This document shows positions 52,267-61,250 of a stretch of DNA of 64,000 nt, in pieces. A program made the position numbers and the translations under genes. The stretch is from Mycobacterium sp. 155 (GTDB lineage Bacteria > Actinomycetota > Actinomycetes > Mycobacteriales > Mycobacteriaceae): assembly GCF_000373905.1 (NCBI RefSeq), contig NZ_KB892705.1, positions 3,267,184 to 3,331,183 on the forward strand, written 5' to 3'. The notes beneath the pieces were generated by a model that saw only the letters and a list, made by a program, of their open reading frames with translations, made no database searches and was not told the origin of the DNA. Each line of letters opens with the position of its first letter. Within the stretch, counting starts at the first letter, position 1.

Positions 52267-54052
52267 GCGCTAGACCTTCGCAGCGGATTGGTGCGCCGAC
52301 GACCGCCTGTGCTCGCCGCAACGCTGCGACGCCGTCTCGTTCGGAGTGCAGTGCAGCGACGACGTGGCCGTCTGGGCGCACGACGAGGGCGTCGGGATCG
52401 GTCCCCGCGATTCCGGTGTGGAACACGCCGAGCTCACCGTGACCGAGCTGAGCGACCGACATCGAAACTTCCTCGGCGGCATGAGACCACGCGGTGTGTC
52501 CCTCGGCTGATACCAGAAGCGTGAGTCGATCGCGACTGACCAGGTCCAGCGTGGACACCCGTCCCTCGCGGGACTCGACCCAGCTGTGGGGCAGCCGGCC
52601 TCCCGCACGCACGTGCGGCGAGTAAAACTGCGGGTCATTGCTTGGTGGAGGCAGCCCGTCGTCCATCACGGCACCGCACCGGTAACGCACCCCCAGGTCG
52701 CGCCCCCAGCTGCGGTAGTGCGGGCCCTGTCCGGCGATGGCCGCTGCGGCACGGCGTCGGACTCGCCGGCCCACTCTGCCCGATGACTTGGCCAGACGAA
52801 GCCGCTGATACGCCAGCGTGGTGAGCCCGCGGATGAGCACGCGTACTGGGCGCCGCGGTAGCCATTCCGGGACGGCGGCGACGGCTCGAGGCAGCAGACG
52901 TACAGCTCGGCGCGGGATACCCAGTGCGGCAGCGACTTCGAACAGCCCCTCGAAGTTCGCCACTGAATCGGCGGTCGCGGCGACGGCGACCGGACGGCGT
53001 TCCCGCTCATACGTGTCCAGCAGAGCCTCGCCGGCGCGGCCGAAGACGACCCAGGCCAGTTTCCAGGCCAGATTGTGGACATCGGCGACTCCTGTGTTGA
53101 GTCCGAGTCCGCCAGTGGGCGGGAACCGATGCGCGGCGTCGCCGGCCAGGAAGACTCGGCCCACGCGAAAGCTGCCGGCCACCTGGGCGTGCATCGTCCA
53201 CGACTGAATCGACTTGATCTCAATGTCGACGTCAGCGTCACCGACGGCGTCGAGGATGTGCCTGCGGCACACTGCGGCTGGGAAGTCGTCCAACGACTCG
53301 AATGGCGGGAAATAGGGGATCTGAAATACCAAGTCCCGTGGTGGCCGGTGCACGATGACGGCGCCCAGCCCCTTGGCGGTGTGGGTCCAGATCACCGGGC
53401 CCCGGCGATGGTGGCGAAAACGCTCAAGATCCGCGGAAAAATGCACGCTGATCATGTGCTGGAGGACCGGGCCGGCCATCGTTACCCGTAGTGCTCGCCG
53501 AACGGTGCTGGCCGAGCCATCCGCGGCGATGACATAGCGGGCGGCCAGTTTTCGGGACGCCCCGGTAGTGACGTCGGTGATGGTTACTGAAACGCCGTCT
53601 GCGCCGTCGGTGTGCGAGCCGTACTGCCATCCAGTGCGGAGGTCGATGCGCGCATTGTCGCGCAGGGTCTGCCACAACAACGGTTCGAAGGCATTCTGCG
53701 GCAGGTGCGCACTGCGGGTAGGGCTGACCGATTCGATGGCATCGATCTGCGCGTGAGGTAAGTCGGCGAGCGGCACCCGTCCGAGTTCGGGACCCGCCAA
53801 GCTGGTGCAGTACAAGACGCTCCGCAACTCGTACAGCGGCGCGCTGAGCCGGCGAATGTCGCGTTCTAGACCGATCTCACGCCAAATCTCCATCGACCGT
53901 GTCGAGAGCACGTGCGCAGCGGGGTGGCTCTGTGGCCCTCGGCGTGCCTCGACCACAATGCATTTGAGGCCGTAGTCGGCGAGAAGCAATGCGGCCGTGG
54001 CGCCCACCGGACCGGCTCCTACGACTATGACATCGCACGCGTCGCCCATCAT
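52259..54052 (-). CDS. Aromatic-ring flavin hydroxylase (PheA/TfdB type)
   Basis: A 597-residue class A flavin monooxygenase. VIVVGAGPVGATAALLLADYG binds FAD; GRVFLAGDAAHRFPPTGGLGLNTGVADVHN is present as GDAAHRFPPTGGLGLNTG; the C-terminal 150 residues form the thioredoxin-like domain of phenol hydroxylases. It would hydroxylate the resorcinol ring, giving a trihydroxybenzene that can oxidise to a quinone. ATG 54052 (or 54049) begins the conserved protein; the frame open to 54202 crosses promoter element C. It is the first gene of the hydroxylase-VOC-methyltransferase operon. Confidence 0.87.
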   Translation of the reverse strand: MMGDACDVIVVGAGPVGATAALLLADYGLKCIVVEARRGPQSHPAAHVLSTRSMEIWREIGLERDIRRLSAPLYELRSVLYCTSLAGPELGRVPLADLPHAQIDAIESVSPTRSAHLPQNAFEPLLWQTLRDNARIDLRTGWQYGSHTDGADGVSVTITDVTTGASRKLAARYVIAADGSASTVRRALRVTMAGPVLQHMISVHFSADLERFRHHRRGPVIWTHTAKGLGAVIVHRPPRDLVFQIPYFPPFESLDDFPAAVCRRHILDAVGDADVDIEIKSIQSWTMHAQVAGSFRVGRVFLAGDAAHRFPPTGGLGLNTGVADVHNLAWKLAWVVFGRAGEALLDTYERERRPVAVAATADSVANFEGLFEVAAALGIPRRAVRLLPRAVAAVPEWLPRRPVRVLIRGLTTLAYQRLRLAKSSGRVGRRVRRRAAAAIAGQGPHYRSWGRDLGVRYRCGAVMDDGLPPPSNDPQFYSPHVRAGGRLPHSWVESREGRVSTLDLVSRDRLTLLVSAEGHTAWSHAAEEVSMSVAQLGHGELGVFHTGIAGTDPDALVVRPDGHVVAALHSERDGVAALRRAQAVVGAPIRCEGLAHE

Positions 54053-54156
54053 GAGAGCCCGATCTTGCCCATGTTCTGCTCTCCGTTCTGGACCGGCCCT
54101 TCCGCGATAAGGCCGCGAAACGGCGGTCGCCGAATCCGGTGTCCCGCTCTGTAAGT

Positions 54157-54240
54157 GGAATCGTCGCGCCGACGCGGTGTGACGAACGCAGTAGTGCACC
54201 ACTGCAACCCCACGCGGGCCCCGGCACGGTACTACTTAGA
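54157..54240 (-). promoter_or_regulatory. Tripartite cluster element C (toward the flavin hydroxylase)
   Basis: Read toward the hydroxylase: TCTAAGTAGTACCGTGCC (54240-54223), GCAGTGGTGCACTACTGC (54205-54188, eight of nine base pairs match as a palindrome), GGCGCGACGATTCC (54170-54157). The last block ends 105 bases before ATG 54052. Order and spacing match elements A and B. Confidence 0.7.
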
Positions 54241-54307
54241 TCGCGCTCGCTCTTCGCCATGACGGCTCCGGTCCCCCGCGGACGGACTCGACGCCGTCAT
54301 GTGTAGT

Positions 54308-55666
54308 TCAGTTCCGCGGCCGAACGCGGGCCGGGACCGGGGCGCCGGCGACCATGGTGAATGGCACGGCCACGGGAAAGTTGTCGTTGAGAGACCGAAT
54401 TTCGGTGTGCCGGATGACGGCCGCCAGACCGAGGGTCGCTTCGAGCATCGCAAAGTGATCGCCGATGCACGACCGCGGTCCGCCGCCAAACGGCAGGTAC
54501 TGCCAGCGATCCCGGTCCTTGGATTTGGACCGGCTGAATCGATCGGGGTCGAACTTCAACGGAAGGTCCCATAAGGCCGGGTCGCGATGGATGGCGTAGA
54601 TCCCCACTACCAGCCAGCTGCCCGCTTCGACCCGGTAGCCGTCGACGTCGAAATCCTTCGTCGCCGTTCTGGTCACCGCGGCCCCCGGCGGGCACAAGCG
54701 CAGCGCCTCGTGCAGCACCTGAACGGTGTAGCCCAGCCGGGGGACGTCGTCGGCCGTCAATGACCGGTCGCCCACCGCGGCAACCTCCGCGGCAACCCGG
54801 TCCTGCACCTCGGGATGGCGGCCCAATGCCCATAACGCGTACGTCAGGGTGGTCGCCGTCGTGTCCTGTCCAGCCCCCAGGAAGGAGACCAGTTCGTAGC
54901 GGATGTCCTTGTCGGACAGCGGCCGTCCCGTCTCCGGGTCAGCGACGTCGATCAGCGCGCGAACCAGTGGCGCGTCGCGAGACGGGTCAGCCCGGCAGGC
55001 CTGGAGAATGTCATCGGCGAGTCTGTGAAACGTCGCACTGGCACCGCGTGCGCGCTGGCGGGCGGGGGTCGGCAGCCACCACGGAGCGCGGACGGGCCTT
55101 ACGGCGCGATCGGTGATGTAGGTCGCGGCGGTTCGAAGCGGCACTCCCAGCAGCTCATCGGCCCGTGCGTCGAGATCCAGACCGAGCACCGATCGAGCCA
55201 ACACCTGCAGCGTCAGTCGACGGCACTCGTAATCGAGGTCGAGTTCCGCACCGTCGCCCCACCCACGGGAAAGCTTCTCGGCGCCCTCGGTCATGTGCCC
55301 GGCGAACTGCGTCACCTGCTGCTTGGCGAACAGTGGCTGCAGTGCGCGGCGGCGGGGCAACCACGCGTCGTGTTTCAAGTTGAACAGCGAGCCACCCACA
55401 AGTCGCCGGTGTTCGTCGAAGACAGGCTGCGTCCTTTCGACGAATGGGTAGCTACGGCTGAGAACGTCTCGGGCACCCACCGGTGACGTGGTGACCACGA
55501 CGGGCGGCAGCATCGATGTGAGGGCCAAACGTGTCACCGGTCCTCCCGCGTCGCGCAGTGCTTCACAACCGGTGTGAAAAGCCCTGATAGCCCGTATCTG
55601 TTGCAATCGGGGCAGCGGATTCTTCGGTGCTAACGGCAACGCCGCCACGTCGACCGTCTCGACCAT
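54308..55666 (-). CDS. Cytochrome P450
   Basis: A 452-residue P450. The oxygen-binding I-helix is FLGAGQDTTATTLTYAL, the ExxR motif is in HEALRLCPPG, the PERF-like region is FDPDRFSRS, and the haem loop FGGGPRSCIGDHFAML. It resembles mycobacterial P450s that sit beside PKS genes (CYP139/CYP132-like, by impression only). It would oxidise an alkyl arm or the ring of the cluster product. Its own promoter region contains the degenerate palindrome at 55841-55856. Confidence 0.92.
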   Translation of the reverse strand: MVETVDVAALPLAPKNPLPRLQQIRAIRAFHTGCEALRDAGGPVTRLALTSMLPPVVVTTSPVGARDVLSRSYPFVERTQPVFDEHRRLVGGSLFNLKHDAWLPRRRALQPLFAKQQVTQFAGHMTEGAEKLSRGWGDGAELDLDYECRRLTLQVLARSVLGLDLDARADELLGVPLRTAATYITDRAVRPVRAPWWLPTPARQRARGASATFHRLADDILQACRADPSRDAPLVRALIDVADPETGRPLSDKDIRYELVSFLGAGQDTTATTLTYALWALGRHPEVQDRVAAEVAAVGDRSLTADDVPRLGYTVQVLHEALRLCPPGAAVTRTATKDFDVDGYRVEAGSWLVVGIYAIHRDPALWDLPLKFDPDRFSRSKSKDRDRWQYLPFGGGPRSCIGDHFAMLEATLGLAAVIRHTEIRSLNDNFPVAVPFTMVAGAPVPARVRPRN

Positions 55667-55840
55667 GGTGATACCTCTCCGGCATGAAGCGCGGTTTTGA
55701 TGACATTGAGCCAGGCAACGTGTGAGTTGGACCGCTCAGCCCTCGATGTTCAATCACCAGGCCAGAATGGTGATGTCATGCATGTCTCCCGTCGCCGAAC
55801 CTGCGCAATTCAGCGTCACACCCCCGGAGCACGGCGGTGT

Positions 55841-55856
55841 GCGTAGTGGACTACTG
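55841..55856 (-). promoter_or_regulatory. Degenerate cluster palindrome D (toward the P450 gene)
   Basis: Read toward the P450: CAGTAGTCCACTACGC. It shares the AGTAGT / ACTAC half-sites with elements A-C but lacks clear copies of the two flanking blocks. It is about 175 bases before the P450 start. The rest of the 276-bp interval (55667-55942) shows nothing I can assign. Confidence 0.45.
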
Positions 55857-55942
55857 AAGTTTTTCGCGGATTCCGCACCGGCCACCTAAGTTTCGGCTCC
55901 CGGGATCATTTCGCCGTAAGCAGCAGACCTCGGCGCAGTCGC

Positions 55943-57532
55943 TTACATGTGAGGGTGGTCGACGTTGAGCTGGCCGAGCATGTACCGCACGCAGTTGTCC
56001 ACCTTGGTCCGCCAGGCCTCCACGGCCCGCGCAGGGTCCTCGCTCCGGATCTCGTCGATGATCCGCTGATCGTCGGCGATGATTTCCGCGGTCGGATACC
56101 GGTAGTCCAGCCCCAGGATCGCGATGAACAATCGCACCTGCGCGGTGAGCTGCACGAACATCCAGCTGATCCGCGGCATCCCGGCGGCCAGTGCCAGCTG
56201 GTCCTGCAGATCCATGTCCAGGGCGTATGTCTCGGCGTCGAGATGGTGCTTGGCGCATACCGAGATCCGGGCCAGCGTGGTGTCCACGTAGGCCGGTGGC
56301 GAGATCCGCTGGGCGGCCATGGTCCGCACCAGCACCGTGCCCAGCACTCCGCGCGCCGTGTACGTCTCGATCACGTCGCGCGGAGTGGGGGCGGGTAGCC
56401 GCAGGTGACCCGCCCGGCGATCGAGGATCGCCTGTTCGGCCAGGTAGTTCAGCACCTCAGTGGTGCGCGGGCGGGACAGTCCCGAGAGTCCAGAGATCAG
56501 ACGCACCGAGATCGCCTCGCCGGTGCTCAGCCCGCAGTCGGCGATCGCCGAGCACAGCGCGGCCACGGTATCCGAGATGTCCTGGACCGAGGCCTGTGCG
56601 GCCGGCACCGGCTCGGGCGGCGGAGCGGTGCGGGGCAGGCCCCGGCTCCAAGTGAACGTCCACGGGCGGTCGGCGCTCGCCATGGCGGCCGCGGCGCGGA
56701 TCCGGTCCTGCAGCGCCCGCAGCTCCCGCAGCTGGGTGGGTGCGATGCGCGCGGCGAGCCGGTGCAGCTGTGCCGGCCATTCGGGCCCGGGGCGGGCGAG
56801 CACCGTCACCGTCGGATGCCGGGTGAGCCAGCGCCGGGCAGGCGAATCCAGTGGCACATCCACCACGAGCGTCACCGGAGCCTCGGGGAGCCATTCGCGT
56901 TCGGCGCGCCGGAGCAGGGCCAGTGCGTCGCCGCCGAGTGCGCTCTCGGCGGGCGGACGACGCAACAGCGCGGCGCACAGCACCGTCTCGACGGCATCGG
57001 TCAGTGCCGCCGAAGGTGCCGCGCCCGTCGACTCGCCCGCCTCGCGTTCGAAGCCGAGTGCGCAACCTGCGGCGCCGACGTCGACATAGCTCAGGATCAG
57101 CGTCTTCTCGCCCACATCGAGGTCCGTCGAGGGAGGGAAGTGTTGGCGCCGGATCCGGCTCACTGTCGCCTGACTGACCCCGGTCGCCTCGGCCACGGAG
57201 CGAGTGGTCCACCGATCCCGACCGTCCGGTGGCGCGGTGAGCGAACAACCGAGCACCGCGCGCATCATCTCTTCGGTCACCGTCGGGCGGCCCTGCGGCG
57301 AGGTTACGGCCAGCAGCGCCTCCACACCGCCGTGCCGATAGGTGCGCCACCACCGACTCACCGAAGTGGTGCTGACCGATGCGCGCCGCGCGGCCTCGGC
57401 GACCCCCATCTCCGCGCAGTCGAGCACCACCCGAGCCCGCACCCCCTGACCATGGGAAACCTGGCGTGATCGGGTGATTCGCAGTAGTTCCGCCCGGTCT
57501 TCTACGGGAAGGCGATTCGCGTCGTCCGCCAT
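55943..57532 (-). CDS. Regulator: IS630-transposase-like region fused to GntR/FCD, copy 2
   Basis: A 529-residue paralogue of the regulator at 19339, with the same layout. The IS630-type helix-turn-helix region (GVAEAARRASVSTTSVSRWW; RWTTRSVAEATGVSQATVSRI) is followed by a decayed DDE-like region (LVVDVPLDSPARRWLTRHP), then a GntR-like winged helix (about 325-385) and an FCD domain (RDVIETYTARGVLGTVLV). The FCD metal His is Gln here too (MDLQDQL). ATG 57532 is chosen by alignment with copy 1; AGGAAAG lies upstream. It is divergent from the second flavoenzyme gene, as copy 1 is from the first. Confidence 0.75.
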   Translation of the reverse strand: MADDANRLPVEDRAELLRITRSRQVSHGQGVRARVVLDCAEMGVAEAARRASVSTTSVSRWWRTYRHGGVEALLAVTSPQGRPTVTEEMMRAVLGCSLTAPPDGRDRWTTRSVAEATGVSQATVSRIRRQHFPPSTDLDVGEKTLILSYVDVGAAGCALGFEREAGESTGAAPSAALTDAVETVLCAALLRRPPAESALGGDALALLRRAEREWLPEAPVTLVVDVPLDSPARRWLTRHPTVTVLARPGPEWPAQLHRLAARIAPTQLRELRALQDRIRAAAAMASADRPWTFTWSRGLPRTAPPPEPVPAAQASVQDISDTVAALCSAIADCGLSTGEAISVRLISGLSGLSRPRTTEVLNYLAEQAILDRRAGHLRLPAPTPRDVIETYTARGVLGTVLVRTMAAQRISPPAYVDTTLARISVCAKHHLDAETYALDMDLQDQLALAAGMPRISWMFVQLTAQVRLFIAILGLDYRYPTAEIIADDQRIIDEIRSEDPARAVEAWRTKVDNCVRYMLGQLNVDHPHM

Positions 57533-57594
57533 GCTGGAACCGCAACTTTCCTGTGAATCAATCTGGATTGGATCCCTCACACAGACTAGTCCGA

Positions 57595-57615
57595 GGTGAT
57601 TTGCATCACGCATCG
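57595..57615 (+). promoter_or_regulatory. Operator shared with the first flavoenzyme locus
   Basis: GGTGATTTGCATCACGCA plus three bases; GTGAT-TTGC-ATCAC is a 5-bp inverted repeat. It ends 50 bases before ATG 57665. It corresponds to 19256-19276 in sequence, orientation and distance to the flavoenzyme gene. Confidence 0.6.
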
Positions 57616-57664
57616 TACTTCCAAGTGGTTCCGCGAGTACCGCGGCGAAGGGAGTCCGAAATAT

Positions 57665-59716
57665 ATGAGTGACCCGCTGTTCACTCCGTTCACGCTGAAG
57701 AATCTGGTGCTACGCAACCGGATCGTGAGCACGTCGCACGAACCGGCCTACAGCGAGGACGGTCTTCCGAAAGAGCGCTACCGGGTCTACCACCGGGAGA
57801 AGGCCCGCGGCGGCGTGGCGCTGACCATGATCGGCGGCAGCGCACTGGTCAGCCCCGACTCGATGCCGCCGTTCGGCAACCTGCAGCTGTGGCGCGACGA
57901 GGCCGTGCCGCTGCTGCGGGCGCTCGCCGACGATGTGCACGAGCAGGGCGCCGCAGTGATGACCCAGCTCACCCACATGGGCCACCGCACCGACAACTAC
58001 ACGCACGACTGGATTCCGGCGCTGTCCGCGTCAGGCACCCGGGAGCCGGCACACCGGGCGTTCTCCCGCATCGCCGATGTCCGCGACCTGGAGCGCATCG
58101 CCCGCGATTTCGCCGACACCGCGGCCCGGTGCCAGGCGGGTGGCCTGGACGGCGTGGAGATCTCCGCATACTCGGGTCACCTGCTCGACAGCTTCCTCTC
58201 CCCCCGGCACAACCACCGCACCGACGAGTACGGCGGCTCACTGGAAAACCGGATGCGGTTCCCGCTGCAGGTCATCAACGCGGTGCGCGAAGCGGTCGGC
58301 GACGACTACATCGTCGGTGTGCGCATGTCATTCGACGAATTGCTCCCCGACGACTCCGGCATCGTCCCAGAGGACGCCGTGCGGATCGCGATCGCGATGC
58401 AGGACGCCGGAGTCGACTTCTTCAGCGTCAACCGCGGCAACGCCGACACCGACTGGGAACTGGCCAAGGTGATTCCACCGATGTTCACCCCGGCCAACCC
58501 GCACCTGGAATTCGTCGGCTGGGTCAAGAAGCAGCTGGCGGTCCCGGTCATGCACTCCGCCCGGATCGCGGACGTCGCCACGGCCCGCTACGCGATCAGC
58601 GAGGGACTGCTCGACATGGTCGGCATGGTCCGTGCGCTGATGGCCGACCCGGATCTGCCCAACAAGACACAGGAGGGCCACGCCGATCGGATCCGGCCCT
58701 GCGTCGGCGCGAGCGTATGCATCGACGGCATCTACACCCACGGCTCCGCGATGTGTATCCACAACCCGGCCACCGGACGGGAAACCCAACTGCCGCAACG
58801 CATCACCCCGGCCCCGGGCGAGCAGCGCAAGCGGTGCGTGGTGATCGGCGGCGGTCCCGCCGGGCTGGAGGCGGCGCGCGTGCTCGCCGAGCGCGGCCAT
58901 TCCGTGACGGTGTACGAGGCGGGCGACCGCTTCGGCGGGCAGGTGGCGCTGGCCGCGGTCTCCGAGCGCCGGCGCGACCTGATCGGCATCGTCGATTGGC
59001 GGTACGACGAGTGCAAGCGGCTCGGCGTCGAACTCAAACGCAACCACTACGTCGACCCGGCGGAGCTCGAGTCCTTCACCGAGTCCGTGGACGTGGTCAT
59101 CCTGGCCACCGGCGGCCTCCCGAACCCCGACCTCGGTATTCCCGGCGCTGAGCTGGCCGTCGACACCTGGGACATCATCTCCGGGGCCCGCAAGGTGGGA
59201 GGCGACGTGCTGGTGTACGACGACCTCGGCGGCCACCAGGCGATGGACGCGGTGGAGGCGCTGATCCGTACCGCCGGCACCGTCGAATACGTCACCCCGG
59301 AGCGGAGCGTCGCCGTCGACGTCGGAGCATCCCCGGCCGGCCAGTACTTCGCGCTGTTCGCCGATCACGATGTGACCACCGGCGTGCTGCATCGGCTGGT
59401 GTCGATCGAGAAGCACGAGGGTCGGCTGCTGGCCCGGCTGCAGGTCGAGGGCGCCAAGGCGGCCATTGAGCGGATCGTCGACGCCGTCGTGGTCGAACAC
59501 GGCACCCAGCCCGACAACGACCTCTACGACGCCCTCCTGCCGGGATCGGTCAACCTCGGCCAGATCGCGATCCGAGAACTACTGGCCCGCTCGCCGCAGC
59601 CCACGACGGCGAACCCCGACGGCCGATACGCCCTGTACCGAGTCGGTGACGCCGTCGCCAGCCGCAACATCCACGCGGCGATCCTCGATTCCTACCGCCT
59701 CTGCCTGGCCATCTGA
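57665..59716 (+). CDS. NADH:flavin oxidoreductase, N-methylproline-demethylase (StcD)-like, copy 2
   Basis: A 683-residue paralogue of the enzyme at 17165, alike over its whole length: the FMN barrel (LKNLVLRNRIVSTSHEPAYS, THMGHR), the Fe-S region RPCVGASVCIDGIY, and the FAD/NAD(P) part (VVIGGGPAGLEAARVLAERG). The family oxidatively demethylates N-methylproline or related N-methyl amines. GAAGGGAG precedes ATG 57665; the frame is open to 57596 but that would include the operator. A MFS carrier gene follows 49 bp downstream, as at the first locus. A different N-methylated substrate for each copy is plausible. Confidence 0.82.
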   Translation: MSDPLFTPFTLKNLVLRNRIVSTSHEPAYSEDGLPKERYRVYHREKARGGVALTMIGGSALVSPDSMPPFGNLQLWRDEAVPLLRALADDVHEQGAAVMTQLTHMGHRTDNYTHDWIPALSASGTREPAHRAFSRIADVRDLERIARDFADTAARCQAGGLDGVEISAYSGHLLDSFLSPRHNHRTDEYGGSLENRMRFPLQVINAVREAVGDDYIVGVRMSFDELLPDDSGIVPEDAVRIAIAMQDAGVDFFSVNRGNADTDWELAKVIPPMFTPANPHLEFVGWVKKQLAVPVMHSARIADVATARYAISEGLLDMVGMVRALMADPDLPNKTQEGHADRIRPCVGASVCIDGIYTHGSAMCIHNPATGRETQLPQRITPAPGEQRKRCVVIGGGPAGLEAARVLAERGHSVTVYEAGDRFGGQVALAAVSERRRDLIGIVDWRYDECKRLGVELKRNHYVDPAELESFTESVDVVILATGGLPNPDLGIPGAELAVDTWDIISGARKVGGDVLVYDDLGGHQAMDAVEALIRTAGTVEYVTPERSVAVDVGASPAGQYFALFADHDVTTGVLHRLVSIEKHEGRLLARLQVEGAKAAIERIVDAVVVEHGTQPDNDLYDALLPGSVNLGQIAIRELLARSPQPTTANPDGRYALYRVGDAVASRNIHAAILDSYRLCLAI

Positions 59717-59765
59717 GCATCCACCACTAACCCTCACCAGCCCACCCACACGAGGAGTACAGCCC

Positions 59766-61154
59766 ATGTCTTCGCTAGAGAGCACCGCCGGCAAGGACGC
59801 CGCCAGTGCATCCGTCAGCACTTCAGAGTTCAGACGCCGGTTCCTGATCCGGCTCACCGCAGTACTGGTCGGCGGGATGTTCCTCGACGGCTACATCCTG
59901 GGGATCATCGGCCCCGTCACCGGCCTGATCCAGGACGACCTGCAGGTCAACGACCTCATGCTCGGCCTGATCGCGGCGGGCACGCTGTTCGGCATCTTCG
60001 TCGGCGCGCCTGTCGGTGGCTGGATGACCGACAAATTCGGTCGCAAACCCATGTTCCTGCTCGACATGGGCCTGTTCGTACTCGCGTCCTTCCTGCAGTT
60101 CTTCGTCGCGCTCGGCCAGTTCTTCATCACCTCGGCGATCCAGCTGCTGATCATCCGTTTTCTGATGGGCATCGCGATCGGCGGCGAATACTCGATCGGA
60201 ATGCCTCTGATGACCGAGTTCTCGCCAGCACGGCTGCGTGGCCGCCTGCTCGGCGCCGCCCTGGTGGCCTGGTACGTCGGCTTCATGGTCGCGTTCATCG
60301 TGGCGCACGCGCTGATGGACGCGGGAGTGAACTGGCGGATCATCATCGGCTCCAGCACGGTGATCGCGGCGGGGTTGTTCCTGGCCCGGCTGGGCCTTCC
60401 CGAATCGCCACGCTGGCTGATCCTGAAGGGGAGACGCGAAGAAGCACTGTCTATCGCGAACAAGTACATGGACGTGTTGGAAGCCGCCTCCGTGACCCGC
60501 GAGAGCGAAGGATGCGACGAGAAGCCCGCCGCCAGCGGCAATTTCCGCATGCTGTTCAACCGGGACAACTGGCGGGCCACACTGTTCACCTCCGGCTTCT
60601 GGTTCTGCGCTGTGACCCCGTACTTCGCCATTGCCACGTTCGCCGACAAGGTACTCAAGCAGTACGGCATGGGCGAGGGCCTGGCGAGCGGTGTCGGGTT
60701 GTCGGCACTGGCCTGCCTCGGTGTCATCGGCACGGCGCTGCTGCTCGACAAGCTCGGCCGGCGCGTGCTGTCGGTCCCCACGCAGTGGTTGTGCACCGTG
60801 CTGCTGGCCGTGATCGCGCTGTGGGCCGGCGCACCCGCGATCGCGGTGCTGACGATGTTCCTGGCGTTCTCGTTCTTCAACGCCGGCTACACGACGCTTA
60901 CCCAGGTGTATCCGGGCGAAGTGTTCCCGACCGAAGTCCGCGGCATCGGCACCGGCTTCGCCGCGGCGTTCAGCCGGATCGGCGCGGGTTTGGGTACGTT
61001 CCTGCTGCCCTGGTCCATCGCACACCTGGGGATGTCCGTCAGCATGCTGGTCGCGGCCGGGGTCGCCCTCGTGGGAGCCGCGCTGTCGCAGTGGCTGGCT
61101 CCGGAAACAAAGGGCAAGAGCCTGTCCGAGACCGCGACGACGTACGCACACTGA
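59766..61154 (+). CDS. MFS metabolite:H+ symporter, copy 2
   Basis: A 462-residue, 12-helix carrier paralogous to the one at 15704: VLVGGMFLDGYILGIIGPV, GGWMTDKFGRKPMFL and LPESPRWLILKGRREE. GAGGAG lies nine bases before ATG 59766. It is co-transcribed with the flavoenzyme gene, so it probably imports that enzyme's substrate. Confidence 0.86.
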   Translation: MSSLESTAGKDAASASVSTSEFRRRFLIRLTAVLVGGMFLDGYILGIIGPVTGLIQDDLQVNDLMLGLIAAGTLFGIFVGAPVGGWMTDKFGRKPMFLLDMGLFVLASFLQFFVALGQFFITSAIQLLIIRFLMGIAIGGEYSIGMPLMTEFSPARLRGRLLGAALVAWYVGFMVAFIVAHALMDAGVNWRIIIGSSTVIAAGLFLARLGLPESPRWLILKGRREEALSIANKYMDVLEAASVTRESEGCDEKPAASGNFRMLFNRDNWRATLFTSGFWFCAVTPYFAIATFADKVLKQYGMGEGLASGVGLSALACLGVIGTALLLDKLGRRVLSVPTQWLCTVLLAVIALWAGAPAIAVLTMFLAFSFFNAGYTTLTQVYPGEVFPTEVRGIGTGFAAAFSRIGAGLGTFLLPWSIAHLGMSVSMLVAAGVALVGAALSQWLAPETKGKSLSETATTYAH

Positions 61155-61250
61155 TTCACCGTCGCCGCTCTCTCCCAACTATGTCCAACGCGTCGCTGCT
61201 CGACGGTTTTACGCTCGCCGTAGCGGTCGTTTTCATGGTTGGGTGAGGCG

